Shown here piece after piece: positions 52,162 through 60,927 of a stretch of DNA of 64,000 nucleotides (its first letter is position 1; each line of letters opens with the position of its first letter). Origin of the DNA: Legionella bononiensis (GTDB lineage Bacteria; Pseudomonadota; Gammaproteobacteria; Legionellales; Legionellaceae); assembly GCF_016786215.1 (NCBI RefSeq), contig NZ_JADOBG010000022.1, positions 620,001 to 684,000 on the forward strand, given 5' to 3'. The notes under the pieces were generated by a model. That model was not told the origin of the DNA, ran no database searches, and worked only from the letters and a program-made list of their open reading frames with translations. Both the position numbers and the translations under genes were made by a program.

Positions 52162-52626
52162 ATGCCTGTACACGAGTCACCAGATAGAGATACCATGATT
52201 CCTGATTTAAATAACTTGCTCAACTATAAAAATGATAGACTGATTGCCCGTTATAACCGCGATTTTCCTCAATCTAAAATGGATGCTGATGACGCATTAA
52301 CTGAATTAATGAAGTTTATCTGGCTATGCCATAAACACCAATCGGATAGAACTGATTATCCTCACCAATCATCATATAATTTCAATTGTGTCATCCATGC
52401 GGAAATGGATGATATCGACAATATGTGGCACACATTTTTGCTCTTTACCCGTGATTACCATAGATTTTGTCAGGATTATCTTGATGGATCCTTTTTCCAT
52501 CATGAGCCAATGGATAATCAGGATGATGTAATCCTGGAAGATTATGAACTCGAACTTTCACGTTACCTATCCTACATCTATGATCATTTAGGCGAATCCA
52601 CATTAATAAAATGGTTCAATCCTTAA
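52162..52626 (+). CDS. GRDP-like (glycine-rich domain protein-like) family protein
   Basis: A 154-residue cytoplasmic protein. The segment HAEMDDIDNMWHTFLLFTRD with YHRFCQDYLDG and FFHHEP (about 78-115) matches the 'D-x-x-WH-x-x-L-x-x-x-x-Y-x-x-FC...HH-x-P' pattern of the PF07173/GRDP-like family, whose biochemical role is unknown. ELMKFIWLCHKHQ (about 48-60) is the usual preceding helix. ATG 52162 has a weak GAG upstream; Met13 is an alternative start. It probably shares the promoter of the 30-residue peptide gene. Confidence 0.7.
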   Translation: MPVHESPDRDTMIPDLNNLLNYKNDRLIARYNRDFPQSKMDADDALTELMKFIWLCHKHQSDRTDYPHQSSYNFNCVIHAEMDDIDNMWHTFLLFTRDYHRFCQDYLDGSFFHHEPMDNQDDVILEDYELELSRYLSYIYDHLGESTLIKWFNP

Positions 52627-53137
52627 GACCTCGGATTACAGGACAAAATAATTTTAATCGTTTTAAGATCCCCTCATCCGCCTGTCGGCACCTTCTCCCT
52701 GATGGAGAAGGCAATTCTAGCAAGATCTCAATAAGGTTTGAAATGGAACATCGGGCATTGGGCATAGCGTCAAAAAAATTAATGCTATTTGATAAACAGG
52801 AGTAGCAACTATTTGAGCGTTACCAGTCTACCCGGCTTATACCCAACCGCTCCCTTCTCCCTTTTTAAGGGAGAAGGGTTGGGGATGAGGGTTACTAATC
52901 AGCAAGTAGCCTGTATTAGACCAAGTCGTAATACAGGATCAAGCTCTTCATAAATTCTCTGTTTTTGTGAATTTGATATAGGTATTAGACTATATACATT
53001 AATTTAAAGTAGTAAAATTGATGATAATCGAGTAGTAGCCCCCTGTATTACGACTTCGTCTAATACAGGCTACGTTTACTGTCTTGAATTTTCATTCAAG
53101 ACAGTTGCTACTGGCCACTTACTGAATCGTCTGAATC
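52627..53137. repeat. Repeat-rich intergenic region
   Basis: Two inverted pairs occupy these 511 bases. First, CCCCTCATCCGCC with CCTTCTCCCTGATGGAGAAGG (52670-52712, written in part) faces CCCTTCTCCCTTTTTAAGG with GGTTGGGGATGAGGG (52851-52891). Second, GTAGCCTGTATTA (from 52906) faces TAATACAGGCTAC (to 53073), a REP family 2 pair with an AT-rich centre. A 64-codon frame at 52611-52805 runs through the first pair and is not a real gene. Confidence 0.7.
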
Positions 53138-53521
53138 CTACACTTTTTGCTCATGTTCCAATTTACTGATGAAACTCCTCTCCGCCTGCGAGATACTGCT
53201 CATATTCATCTCAGTCCATAATGTAAGCTGGCCAAGAATGACACTTAGCTTCATCCCCAGGACAGTTAATGAATACTCCACTTTCATAGGTAATACGGGA
53301 TAAGATTTACGATCCACAAAACCATAACGTTCCAGTTTTTGCAGTGTTTGCATTAACATTTTTGGGGAAATACCCCCCACTTCCCGTCTTAGTTCTCCAA
53401 ATCGACATATTTTCATGGATAAAATATTAATAATTAAAATAGACCATTTATCACTTATCGCCTCAAGTACATTACGCGATGGACATTTCTCACTGTACAC
53501 ACTGAATACATCTTTTTGCAT
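53138..53521 (-). CDS. HxlR-family transcriptional regulator
   Basis: A 127-residue winged-helix regulator of the HxlR (DUF24) family. CPSRNVLEAISDKWSILIINIL (Cys at about position 12) is followed by RFGELRREVGGISPKMLMQTLQKLERYGFVDRK, the recognition-helix region. I chose ATG 53521, where an AGG lies six bases upstream; the frame extends to 53611. The conserved Cys is often a redox or electrophile sensor. It follows two VOC-family genes on the same strand and probably regulates them. Confidence 0.88.
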   Translation of the reverse strand: MQKDVFSVYSEKCPSRNVLEAISDKWSILIINILSMKICRFGELRREVGGISPKMLMQTLQKLERYGFVDRKSYPVLPMKVEYSLTVLGMKLSVILGQLTLWTEMNMSSISQAERSFISKLEHEQKV

Positions 53522-53626
53522 CGTCATCCTGCCTGCTTCAATAAAAATTCCAAACTTTAAACTGCCAAGAATAAGGGCAATTAATAAATTGCCCCATAAT
53601 AGAATGAACATTGGACGTAATTGGCG

Positions 53627-54073
53627 TCAATCTTTTTTATTGTCCAAATGTTCTGACATGGCATTCCTGTCAATAAAAAACGGCTCCCAAACATGACCAT
53701 TAATATCCTGAAATGCTCGGCCATACATCCATCCATGATCTTCAGCCGGGCGGTATTCCTTTCCACCGGCGATTACTGCTTTTTTTAGCATCGCGTCTAC
53801 GGCTTTTCGGCTTTCGAGGGTCAAGGCAACCACTACTTCTTTACTTTTAAACGAGTCAATCAGTTCATGATGTGGTATGAAACCTTGAAACATAGGCTCC
53901 ACTAATAACATCACAAAATTATTAGTACCGATAATCATGCAAGTAGCATTGTCATTAGTAAAATGGGGATTAAATTTAAAGCCCAGGGTAGTAAAAAATT
54001 TAATGGTTTCATCCAGATTTTTTACTGGCAAATTAACAAACATTTGCCGTTCATTATGTTCTTTTAAATCCAT
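53627..54073 (-). CDS. VOC-family (glyoxalase/extradiol-type fold) protein
   Basis: A 148-residue VOC-superfamily protein with two beta-alpha-beta-beta-beta units: FVNLPVKNLDETIKFFTTLGF at the start and GRAFQDINGHVWEPFFID near the end. It resembles the glyoxalase/bleomycin-resistance-like group with unknown substrate. It lies between another VOC gene and the HxlR regulator, 42 bases after the former. Confidence 0.85.
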   Translation of the reverse strand: MDLKEHNERQMFVNLPVKNLDETIKFFTTLGFKFNPHFTNDNATCMIIGTNNFVMLLVEPMFQGFIPHHELIDSFKSKEVVVALTLESRKAVDAMLKKAVIAGGKEYRPAEDHGWMYGRAFQDINGHVWEPFFIDRNAMSEHLDNKKD

Positions 54074-54115
54074 ACGAATTCTCCTTTAAGCAAATGCATC
54101 AAAGAGTACAAATCT

Positions 54116-54595
54116 TTATTTTTTGCTCATGGACGCAAAAAACTCCTCGGCTTGCTTTTTAATCTGCTCTTGGGTCAAATCCTTTGTGTGGGTTGCAATC
54201 ATCCAGGAATAACCAAAGGGATCCTTTATCTGACCAACACGGTCGCCCCAAAACATGTCAGCAACAGGCATAGTGACTTTACCACCAGCGCTTACAGCCT
54301 GAGCAAATGCCTCATCAACATGAGCAACATATAAAAAAAAGCTAATAGGTGAACTGCCCACACTCTCAGCGCTTTTGGAACAATTGTCGTTCCCATCCAT
54401 CTCATCCCCCATCATGATGAGAGAATTTCCTATTTTCATTGTGGCGTGCATCACTCCCGTGCCGTTTAATTTTGGAAATAAATCAATTAATTCAGCATTA
54501 AATGCTTTTTTATAAAAATCGATCGCTCTTGTTGTATCTTTAAAGATAAAACTTGGCGTAACGGTATGAAATCCGGCTGGAATTGATTGTGTCAT
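54116..54595 (-). CDS. VOC-family PhnB-like protein
   Basis: A 159-residue VOC-fold protein of the PhnB/YdfG-like type: VTPSFIFKDTTRAIDFYKKAF, then MHATMKIGNSLIMMGDEM, and MFWGDRVGQIKDPFGYSWMIATH. Ligand and reaction are unknown. It is the first gene of the likely VOC-VOC-HxlR operon, perhaps for handling a reactive small molecule sensed by the regulator's Cys. Confidence 0.87.
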   Translation of the reverse strand: MTQSIPAGFHTVTPSFIFKDTTRAIDFYKKAFNAELIDLFPKLNGTGVMHATMKIGNSLIMMGDEMDGNDNCSKSAESVGSSPISFFLYVAHVDEAFAQAVSAGGKVTMPVADMFWGDRVGQIKDPFGYSWMIATHTKDLTQEQIKKQAEEFFASMSKK

Positions 54596-54922
54596 GGTAT
54601 TCCTTCTCCAAAGTGATATGAATTATTTTAATTCTCAATTTTAAGGAAACAGATTTATAAAGCCCCCTTTCATCAAAATATGTATAGACTAATAAAGATA
54701 AAAAGGGTAACAGTATTTATTTTTTCTTCATGCACAATAGAGGGAATCTATTCTAAGTCGATCAGAGAAAACTCTGAGCGTTCCTCGCTTTTTATATCCT
54801 CCTTAACAATTCGTGAGGATACCTTGGGAACAGGCCTGACATGCTGTACTCTTAATATTTCCTTAAGGATTTATGACTATAATTTGCACAGAACGATTCG
54901 GGGTAAATAAACTGGAGTTTAC
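54596..54922. other. 327-base divergent intergenic region holding the PmrA promoter
   Basis: Divergent starts face each other here: the VOC operon to the left and the 372-residue gene to the right. The only element I support is the PmrA promoter at 54851-54883. A 76-codon frame (54680-54910) overlaps that promoter and is not a likely gene. Confidence 0.6.
54851..54883 (+). promoter_or_regulatory. PmrA-type tandem box and -10 upstream of the 372-residue gene
   Basis: CTTAATATT (54851-54859, perfect half-site), two bases, CTTAAGGAT (54862-54870), seven bases, then TATAAT (54878-54883). Spacing is the same as at 8841-8873 and 24643-24675. Confidence 0.8.
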
Positions 54923-56041
54923 ATGAAAACTACTCAAGAGTTACTGGCACTGCTTAAAACAACTGAAGCGGATACATTTGAAGACATTCAAAAAAGATAT
55001 TTGACATTAAAAGAACAGCAAGAAAAACTTGAAAAACTAAAAAGAATGGGCGCTGTCAATCCATTTGGTCCACAGCCAGCCACTTTAATTCCGGTTGCAG
55101 ATCTCAAGAATGCCTGGGCTAATATTGATTCTGAATCTAAATACCAGTACTTCAAATCCACAGGAACGTTTCTAGCCATATCATCCTCTCAAACGAATGA
55201 TCAAAAAGAATCAACGGATCAAAAGCTCGCGCCACAGAGAGTAACACCTATTTTAGATTCGCTTACTAAGGAGCGTCCCTTATTTAAAAATCGTAGATTG
55301 CCAAGCAGAGCACGAGCAAAAACGTCACTTAAAGCAGATGATGAAGTAGCGCCAATAGCCGAACCGCAATCAACTCCTGTATTTACCTCTGAATCCAAAG
55401 ATCAACGAACTAGCATCCCTACTGTACCTGAACAGACCAACGGATCAACGCCAGTAGAGTCTGAAAAAACAGTAACAAAAAACCTGCCTTCTCTAAAAGA
55501 ACTTCAGGAAATGATTCGAGATAAAGTGCCAAGAGTGATACCAGCTCATCTACAAAGTAAGCTAACTACCAACACGATACAGCCTCAAACAAATAATGCA
55601 ACGACACCAGTTGAAGCCAATAGTCAACTAACTGCCAAAGAACTTCAGGAAGCCGTATTCAAAGCAGTACAAGATTACACTGCATACCATACGGGTGGAA
55701 ATAAAGGAAGTGCGCAGTTAAACAGAGGTCAAGGCGATGGGTTATTTAGTTTTTTACGTCACGGAGCCAAAGGTCTAGCCACCGCTAACGCATTATATAA
55801 CTCCATAAACTCGGATAACATGTCAGTACAAGAAACCGTAAAGGTTTTAAAAGATTTTATGAGCAATTCATCCAGAGCTTATCATCACCATTCATTTACC
55901 TCGTATCTTGCCGACGCCCTGGCACAAAAGGGAGTAGTGACCGCACATAAAACGTCACGTTACAATCAAAATGAAGTAATACAGGAAATGGAACAATGGA
56001 TACTGGCTAACTCAACCTCACAAGCCAATAAAACTTTATAA
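54923..56041 (+). CDS. PmrA-box effector candidate with J-like N-terminus
   Basis: A 372-residue soluble protein. The N-terminal 75 residues resemble a J domain (DTFEDIQKRYLTLKEQQEKL, then DLKNAWANIDSESKYQYF) but lack the HPD tripeptide. A long polar, Pro/Thr/Ser-rich linker (about 85-225) follows. The C-terminal domain (about 230-372) includes LNRGQGDGLFSFLRHGAKG and AYHHHSFTSYLADALAQKG, a Gly-rich and helical module I believe recurs in Legionella effectors (perhaps DUF5617; from memory). GGAG lies five bases before the ATG. The PmrA promoter supports an effector role; function unknown. Confidence 0.72.
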   Translation: MKTTQELLALLKTTEADTFEDIQKRYLTLKEQQEKLEKLKRMGAVNPFGPQPATLIPVADLKNAWANIDSESKYQYFKSTGTFLAISSSQTNDQKESTDQKLAPQRVTPILDSLTKERPLFKNRRLPSRARAKTSLKADDEVAPIAEPQSTPVFTSESKDQRTSIPTVPEQTNGSTPVESEKTVTKNLPSLKELQEMIRDKVPRVIPAHLQSKLTTNTIQPQTNNATTPVEANSQLTAKELQEAVFKAVQDYTAYHTGGNKGSAQLNRGQGDGLFSFLRHGAKGLATANALYNSINSDNMSVQETVKVLKDFMSNSSRAYHHHSFTSYLADALAQKGVVTAHKTSRYNQNEVIQEMEQWILANSTSQANKTL

Positions 56042-56051
56042 AATTCGATCT

Positions 56052-56097
56052 CGTCCTGTTTTTAGATACCTGTTTCAGGTGTTTCAAAAACAGGACG
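56052..56097. terminator. Nested hairpin terminator between convergent genes
   Basis: CGTCCTGTTTTT (56052-56063) pairs perfectly with AAAAACAGGACG (56086-56097), with a second small hairpin (ACCTG-TTTC-AGGT) inside. Flanking A and T runs fit a bidirectional terminator between the 372-codon gene and the binding-protein gene. Confidence 0.7.
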
Positions 56098-56129
56098 TAT
56101 CGCCAACGGATCGGATTACATCACTTGTT

Positions 56130-56846
56130 TCAATCACTAAAATAATCTTCATAAATATTCTTATAGCTTCCATCGTTCTCTAATTGCATTAATACTTTAT
56201 TTATGGATTGTATTAACACCATGTTCTTTGGCAACGACATAATTCCCAAACCCTCGCCCACAGCAAACGGCTCATCCAATTTGGATAAAGGAATGTCGGT
56301 TTGGTGTAACCAGTAATTAAATTCCTCCGAATCCATTAATATGGCATCGAGCTGATGCTTACTTAAAGCAGAAATTAGCGGAAGAGGATCTTCATATAAC
56401 TCCACTTGAATTTTGAGCTCAGGATTATCCGTCTGAAAATCCTGAAGATCAGAAGAATTGGTTGCGCCAACACTTCTACCTTTCAAATCACTAATCGAAT
56501 TTAAATTACTGGTTTTTAATACAAGAAACTGGCTTTTACTTATTTTGTAAGGAAGGGTGAACGCATAATTCATCTGTCTTTTTTCCGATATAGCGATAGC
56601 GCCCATCGCCAGATCAATGGTTCCTTCATTTAATGCAGTATCTAATTTTTTAAATTCCATTGGTTTAAAAATACAGGTCTCATTCAACCGTTTACAAATA
56701 GTCTGCATTAAATCCACGTCAAAACCCTCAAACTGATTGATTACATAAGGCGGTTTAAAATAGGGGATGCCTATGACCAATGATGCATTAATAGATGTGA
56801 CATAACACATAAAAAATAAGGAGCAAATAGATAGCCACCACTTCAT
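56130..56846 (-). CDS. Amino-acid-type ABC transporter substrate-binding protein
   Basis: A 238-residue periplasmic protein of the SBP_bac_3 family. I chose ATG 56846, which has GGAGAAG at good spacing and starts a signal peptide (KWWLSICSLFFMCYVTSINA); the frame extends 15 codons further. YFKPPYVINQFEGFDVDLMQTICKRL, a TIDLAMGAIAISEKRQMNYAF segment and GRSVGATNSSD are family motifs. It would bind a polar amino acid or similar ligand. No permease or ATPase gene is adjacent. The window's left edge holds the tail of another such protein. Confidence 0.88.
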   Translation of the reverse strand: MKWWLSICSLFFMCYVTSINASLVIGIPYFKPPYVINQFEGFDVDLMQTICKRLNETCIFKPMEFKKLDTALNEGTIDLAMGAIAISEKRQMNYAFTLPYKISKSQFLVLKTSNLNSISDLKGRSVGATNSSDLQDFQTDNPELKIQVELYEDPLPLISALSKHQLDAILMDSEEFNYWLHQTDIPLSKLDEPFAVGEGLGIMSLPKNMVLIQSINKVLMQLENDGSYKNIYEDYFSD

Positions 56847-57098
56847 TTTATTCTTCTCCGTTAATCCTCTGCCAATGGAACTTCGGTTCAAAAGTTCTAA
56901 ATATTCCCTATTTCAAGTGTCTGCTCCTCTTAATTTTAGTTCAAATTTAGAATTTTACGATCATTTTTCAACCAAATGATGAACGAAATTTCTTCTGGGC
57001 TTTTAAACCCAATTTGATGGGGCATGTGATTTATATTTACAATTACTGCGCTTTTTTTTACTATTCTGCAAATTCATATACAAATAATGGAGTAATCA

Positions 57099-57587
57099 AT
57101 GGCCGGGCCCTCATTTTTTTCACAATTAAATTCAACTTGGGATGAATACCATTCTTTAAGGAATAAATATTCGGATGCTATCCCCGTTCCTCAAAAGAGT
57201 TATTTTAGCCGCATTCGGTCTATAGATGAGTTTGCAACCTTAGCGGTTCGACCGATTGAAAAACCACTTTGGCTTGGCATTCATACCTTGAGTTTTTTAT
57301 TAAAAGCTTTATTGTCCCTTGCTGTATCCATTATTTTAGCCCCTTGTGCTCTGGCTTTAGTCATCATTGCTCCTACATCTGACTTAAGCAAAGCAACCAG
57401 TGAAACCTTCAAACTGGCGGCAACGCATACTTTTGTATCAACTGGTATGACAGCATTGGCATTGATATCATCTGTCTTAGCTGTGGTGCTAAATCCTCTT
57501 TATCTGGTAACTCGTGCCGCGTCTACAGTTGTCGACAGCCTCAACACAACTACGGAAACTTGTTGTGGATTATCACTGACCCGATAA
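57099..57587 (+). CDS. Hypothetical membrane protein
   Basis: A 162-residue protein with a polar N-terminus of about 55 residues and two Leu/Ala-rich membrane regions (about 60-92 and 113-136). It ends in TTTETCCGLSLTR. GGAG precedes the ATG. The layout resembles the 159-residue protein at 30.3-30.8 kb. No family recognised; an effector or inner membrane role are both possible. Confidence 0.6.
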   Translation: MAGPSFFSQLNSTWDEYHSLRNKYSDAIPVPQKSYFSRIRSIDEFATLAVRPIEKPLWLGIHTLSFLLKALLSLAVSIILAPCALALVIIAPTSDLSKATSETFKLAATHTFVSTGMTALALISSVLAVVLNPLYLVTRAASTVVDSLNTTTETCCGLSLTR

Positions 57588-57593
57588 ACAAAT

Positions 57594-57720
57594 GCAGGAT
57601 TTACGAAAAACCCCAAGGTCGAGGCTAAAGGAATTTTTAATGAAGGAGTTTAGATACACTAAATGACGGAATTAAAAATTCCTTTTAACGAAGAGATTGG
57701 GCGTTTTACGTAAGTCCTGT
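57594..57720. repeat. MITE-like palindromic element, copy B
   Basis: The best-preserved copy: it starts GCAGGATTTACGAAAAAC and ends TTTTACGTAAGTCCTG. Internal arms GGAATTTTTAAT and ATTAAAAATTCC are perfectly complementary. Related copies are at 39044-39157 and (half) 50832-50884. It begins seven bases after the stop of the 162-codon gene. Confidence 0.75.
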
Positions 57721-57857
57721 TGTTGAGCCGATACACTCGTTTCGGCTCCTCTCTTCCTCTTACAACACATGATTTTAAATGATTTTTTTTATGATCTGCA
57801 TTAAAGTAACCAAAAAATCAATATCAACGTGTAACACATTCAATAAAGGAAGGGATA

Positions 57858-58967
57858 ATGCGAGTAAAAGCAGCAATAGCATTTGCACCAGGTGAACCAC
57901 TTGTAATAGAAATGGTTGATTTGGAAGGGCCAAAGGATAATGAGGTTTTAGTAGAAATCAAAGCAACCGGTATTTGCCATACCGACAGCTATACTTTGTC
58001 AGGACAGGATCCTGAAGGACTCTTTCCTGCAATTCTAGGCCATGAAGGTGCGGGCGTGGTGGTTGAAACAGGAAAAAATGTAACCGGATTGAAACCAGGC
58101 GATCATGTCATACCTCTATATACACCTGAATGCCGTCAATGCGAATATTGTCTATCCCAAAAAACCAATTTATGCCAGGCCATTCGCAGCACTCAGGGCC
58201 GGGGGGTCATGCCAGATGGAACCTCTCGATTCAGTTTGAATGGTAAACCCATTCATCATTATATGGGAACATCAACCTTTTCCAATTATACCGTTTTACC
58301 AGAAATTGCCCTGGCAAAAATTCGTAACGACGCACCGTTTAATAAAGTATGCTACATCGGTTGTGGTGTCACTACAGGCCTTGGAGCGGTGTTATTTAAT
58401 GCAAAAGTTGAGGCTGGCAGTCGAGTAATAGTCTTTGGCTTAGGCGGCATAGGACTTAATGTCATCCAGGGCGCACGCATGGTGGGTGCACGACAGATTA
58501 TTGGAGTTGATATAAATACGGATCGCGAAGCGCTTGCAACCCAGCTGGGTATGACTGATTTTGTCAATCCAAACGACGTACGAGGGGATTTAGTTGGTCA
58601 CTTGGTTGAATTAACTCAGGGTGGTGCTGATTATACCTTCGAGTGTATTGGAAACGTAGACGTCATGCGCCAGGCGTTAGAGTGCTGCCATAAAGGTTGG
58701 GGAGTATCGACTATTATTGGCGTGGCGCCTGGCGGTCACGAAATATCGACTCGCCCCTTCCAATTAGTTACAGGAAGAGTGTGGCAGGGTTCCGCATTTG
58801 GAGGAGCACGTGGACGTACGGATGTACCTAAAATAGTTGATTGGTATATGGAAGGACGAATTAATATTGATGATCTGATTACCCATGAATTACCCTTTGA
58901 TCAAATCAATGAAGCCTTCGAAATAATGCGAAGAGGGTTAACCATTCGCACCGTACTTAACTATTAA
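57858..58967 (+). CDS. frmA: S-(hydroxymethyl)glutathione dehydrogenase (class III alcohol dehydrogenase)
   Basis: A 369-residue zinc alcohol dehydrogenase oxidising S-hydroxymethylglutathione to S-formylglutathione with NAD(P). Catalytic zinc: Cys in TGICHTDSYTLSGQDPEG, His in LGHEGAGVV, Cys in YIGCGVTTGLGAV. Structural zinc: ECRQCEYCLSQKTNLC. Rossmann motif: VFGLGGIGLNVIQGA. Length is typical of the class. It is the first gene of the formaldehyde-detoxification pair, with the next gene 25 bases downstream. Confidence 0.96.
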   Translation: MRVKAAIAFAPGEPLVIEMVDLEGPKDNEVLVEIKATGICHTDSYTLSGQDPEGLFPAILGHEGAGVVVETGKNVTGLKPGDHVIPLYTPECRQCEYCLSQKTNLCQAIRSTQGRGVMPDGTSRFSLNGKPIHHYMGTSTFSNYTVLPEIALAKIRNDAPFNKVCYIGCGVTTGLGAVLFNAKVEAGSRVIVFGLGGIGLNVIQGARMVGARQIIGVDINTDREALATQLGMTDFVNPNDVRGDLVGHLVELTQGGADYTFECIGNVDVMRQALECCHKGWGVSTIIGVAPGGHEISTRPFQLVTGRVWQGSAFGGARGRTDVPKIVDWYMEGRINIDDLITHELPFDQINEAFEIMRRGLTIRTVLNY

Positions 58968-58992
58968 TTTATTGCTCCAAGGGAGTTCGCCT

Positions 58993-59838
58993 ATGTCTAT
59001 TCAGTTAATGGAACAACATCAATGTTTTAATGGATCCCAAGAAGTCTATTCTCATTGGTCTGAAACGACAAACTGCACTATGAAGTTTGCAATCTTTCTT
59101 CCACCTGAAGCAAAACACCAAAAGGTACCCGTGCTTTATTGGTTATCTGGCTTAACCTGTACCGAGCAGAATTTTATTACCAAGGCCGGCGCACAACGCA
59201 TGGCCTCTTTGCTTGGTCTGGCTATTGTTACACCCGATACAAGTCCTCGCGGACTTAATCTAAAAGATCCAGATGGACGCGAACAATTTGGCGAGGGGGC
59301 TGGTTTTTACCTTGATGCTACCGAATTACCCTGGAGCATGCATTATCGAATGTACAGCTATGTCAGCAATGAATTACCACATCTTATCAGCATTAATTTT
59401 CCAGTAGATGACCGTCGTTGCGGTATATTTGGTCACTCGATGGGTGGCCACGGCGCATTAACTATTGGTCTTAAAAATTCCGCCAAATTTCGTAGTCTTT
59501 CTGCTTTTTCTCCGATATGCGCGCCCACGAAAACACCTTGGGGAATCAATGCGTTTGAGGGGTATCTCGGAGATAATCAACAATCCTGGCAACAATACGA
59601 TGCCTGTGAATTGGTCAAAACGCATCACTGGCCGCATGGTGAACTTCTGATTGATCAAGGAAGAGCGGATCCGTATCTCCTCGAACAGTTAAAACCCGAA
59701 TATTTTGTTGCCGCATGTCAGCAGAGCAATGTTCCTTTAAAACTAAGAATGCATGAACATTATGGACATAATTATTATTTCATAGCCACTTTTATGGAAG
59801 ACCATTTGCGATTTCATGCAGAAAAACTGAGGGCCTGA
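58993..59838 (+). CDS. frmB: S-formylglutathione hydrolase
   Basis: A 281-residue esterase-D-type alpha/beta-hydrolase that releases formate and glutathione from S-formylglutathione. YWLSGLTCTEQNFITKAGAQR near residue 50, nucleophile FGHSMGGHGALT (about 140-150), the acid in LIDQGRADPYL and His in HEHYGHNYYFI are present. I chose ATG 58993, with GGGAG seven bases upstream; the frame extends to a TTG at 58972. It completes the frmA pathway in one operon. Confidence 0.95.
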   Translation: MSIQLMEQHQCFNGSQEVYSHWSETTNCTMKFAIFLPPEAKHQKVPVLYWLSGLTCTEQNFITKAGAQRMASLLGLAIVTPDTSPRGLNLKDPDGREQFGEGAGFYLDATELPWSMHYRMYSYVSNELPHLISINFPVDDRRCGIFGHSMGGHGALTIGLKNSAKFRSLSAFSPICAPTKTPWGINAFEGYLGDNQQSWQQYDACELVKTHHWPHGELLIDQGRADPYLLEQLKPEYFVAACQQSNVPLKLRMHEHYGHNYYFIATFMEDHLRFHAEKLRA

Positions 59839-59931
59839 TTGCATCATCAAATTCTTATCCATAAATTACCCAGTTCATTAGCTAAGACTTAATAATTGAG
59901 TTAAGATGTAAGTTTTTATTACGTAACTGTT

Positions 59932-60903
59932 ATGAAAAAATGCGTTATTCTGATAATAAGTCTATACTTGGGTTACCTCCCCAGTATTTATGCAAATAAA
60001 AGTCAACCAACAATTAATTACTCGACTGGTTTGGGAACCCCTATAACTACAGCTACTACGGATACTTCTGATAAAGGTGGCTGGGGTGTTAGCCAACGAG
60101 CGGAATATTTTTCCTACAAACCGTTTTCTGATTTGGAATTAATGCAAAATCCGGAAGCTGAAAGTCAAAACGCCTATTTCATTAATTATTTAATGATAAA
60201 CTATGGTCTTACAAACAATATTACTGTAGGTGCCATTTTACCCTATGTCTATTCTTCCAATCTTCGAGCAGCTAGTTTAGATGAGTCATCTATGGTATCC
60301 CAATTAGGTAATATCTCTGGAGTCAGTGATACTAATCTGTTCTCTGTATGGAAATTAGTCGAAGAAGATAAATCCCCAATTTCTATGGCATTACTTACAG
60401 GTATTAATGCCCCAACAGGAAAAACCTCTGTATTAGATAATGAAGGGGTATTTTTCGCAGCCTCAGACCAGCCCGGAAGCGGTGCCTGGTCACCATTTGC
60501 GGGGCTTATTTTTACCAAAAAATGGGATAGGTTCCTGTTGAGTTCTAATTTAATTTATACTCAATACACCGAAGGCTCGCAAAATACGACTTTAGGCTCC
60601 ATCGTCAATTATAACTTTGCTGCGGTTATTGATTTATATGATAATCCAAATAAAAACAAACCATTTCAACTGGATGGGATACTGGAGATAAATGGTGAAT
60701 ATAATTATGACACCATAATAGATGGGATAAGTGAGCCCAATAGCAGTAGCAGCAGCATATTTTTAACTCCCGGTCTTCGGGCAAATTTCGGTTCAGCTGT
60801 ATCCATTTATTTTGGGGCAAACTTACCGCTGATGGAGTATTATCATGGAATCTCAGCAAAAACTAATTACAGCTTTATTGGTGGAGTCGATATTTCGTTA
60901 TGA
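59932..60903 (+). CDS. Outer membrane beta-barrel protein (phenol-degradation MetA-like)
   Basis: A 323-residue exported protein. A signal peptide (about 1-21, ending YLPSIYA) precedes a repetitive beta-strand pattern with YGLTNNITVGAILPYVYSS, LLTGINAPTGKTSV, PFAGLIFTKKWDRFLLSSNLIY and a terminal strand ending VDISL. It resembles the Phenol_MetA_deg (PF13557) transporter-like barrel family found in many Legionella, probably a channel of unknown substrate. It is convergent with truD, 24 bases between stops. Confidence 0.75.
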   Translation: MKKCVILIISLYLGYLPSIYANKSQPTINYSTGLGTPITTATTDTSDKGGWGVSQRAEYFSYKPFSDLELMQNPEAESQNAYFINYLMINYGLTNNITVGAILPYVYSSNLRAASLDESSMVSQLGNISGVSDTNLFSVWKLVEEDKSPISMALLTGINAPTGKTSVLDNEGVFFAASDQPGSGAWSPFAGLIFTKKWDRFLLSSNLIYTQYTEGSQNTTLGSIVNYNFAAVIDLYDNPNKNKPFQLDGILEINGEYNYDTIIDGISEPNSSSSSIFLTPGLRANFGSAVSIYFGANLPLMEYYHGISAKTNYSFIGGVDISL

Positions 60904-60927
60904 ACGTACAGATCGCCATTGTTCTGA

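Noticed and set aside
52611..52805. 64-codon frame after the GRDP-like gene
   Set aside because: It is composed largely of an inverted repeat (CCTTCTCCC...GGAGAAGG) and is not a plausible protein.
54680..54910. 76-codon frame before the 372-residue gene
   Set aside because: It overlaps the PmrA box, the -10 and the leader of that gene.
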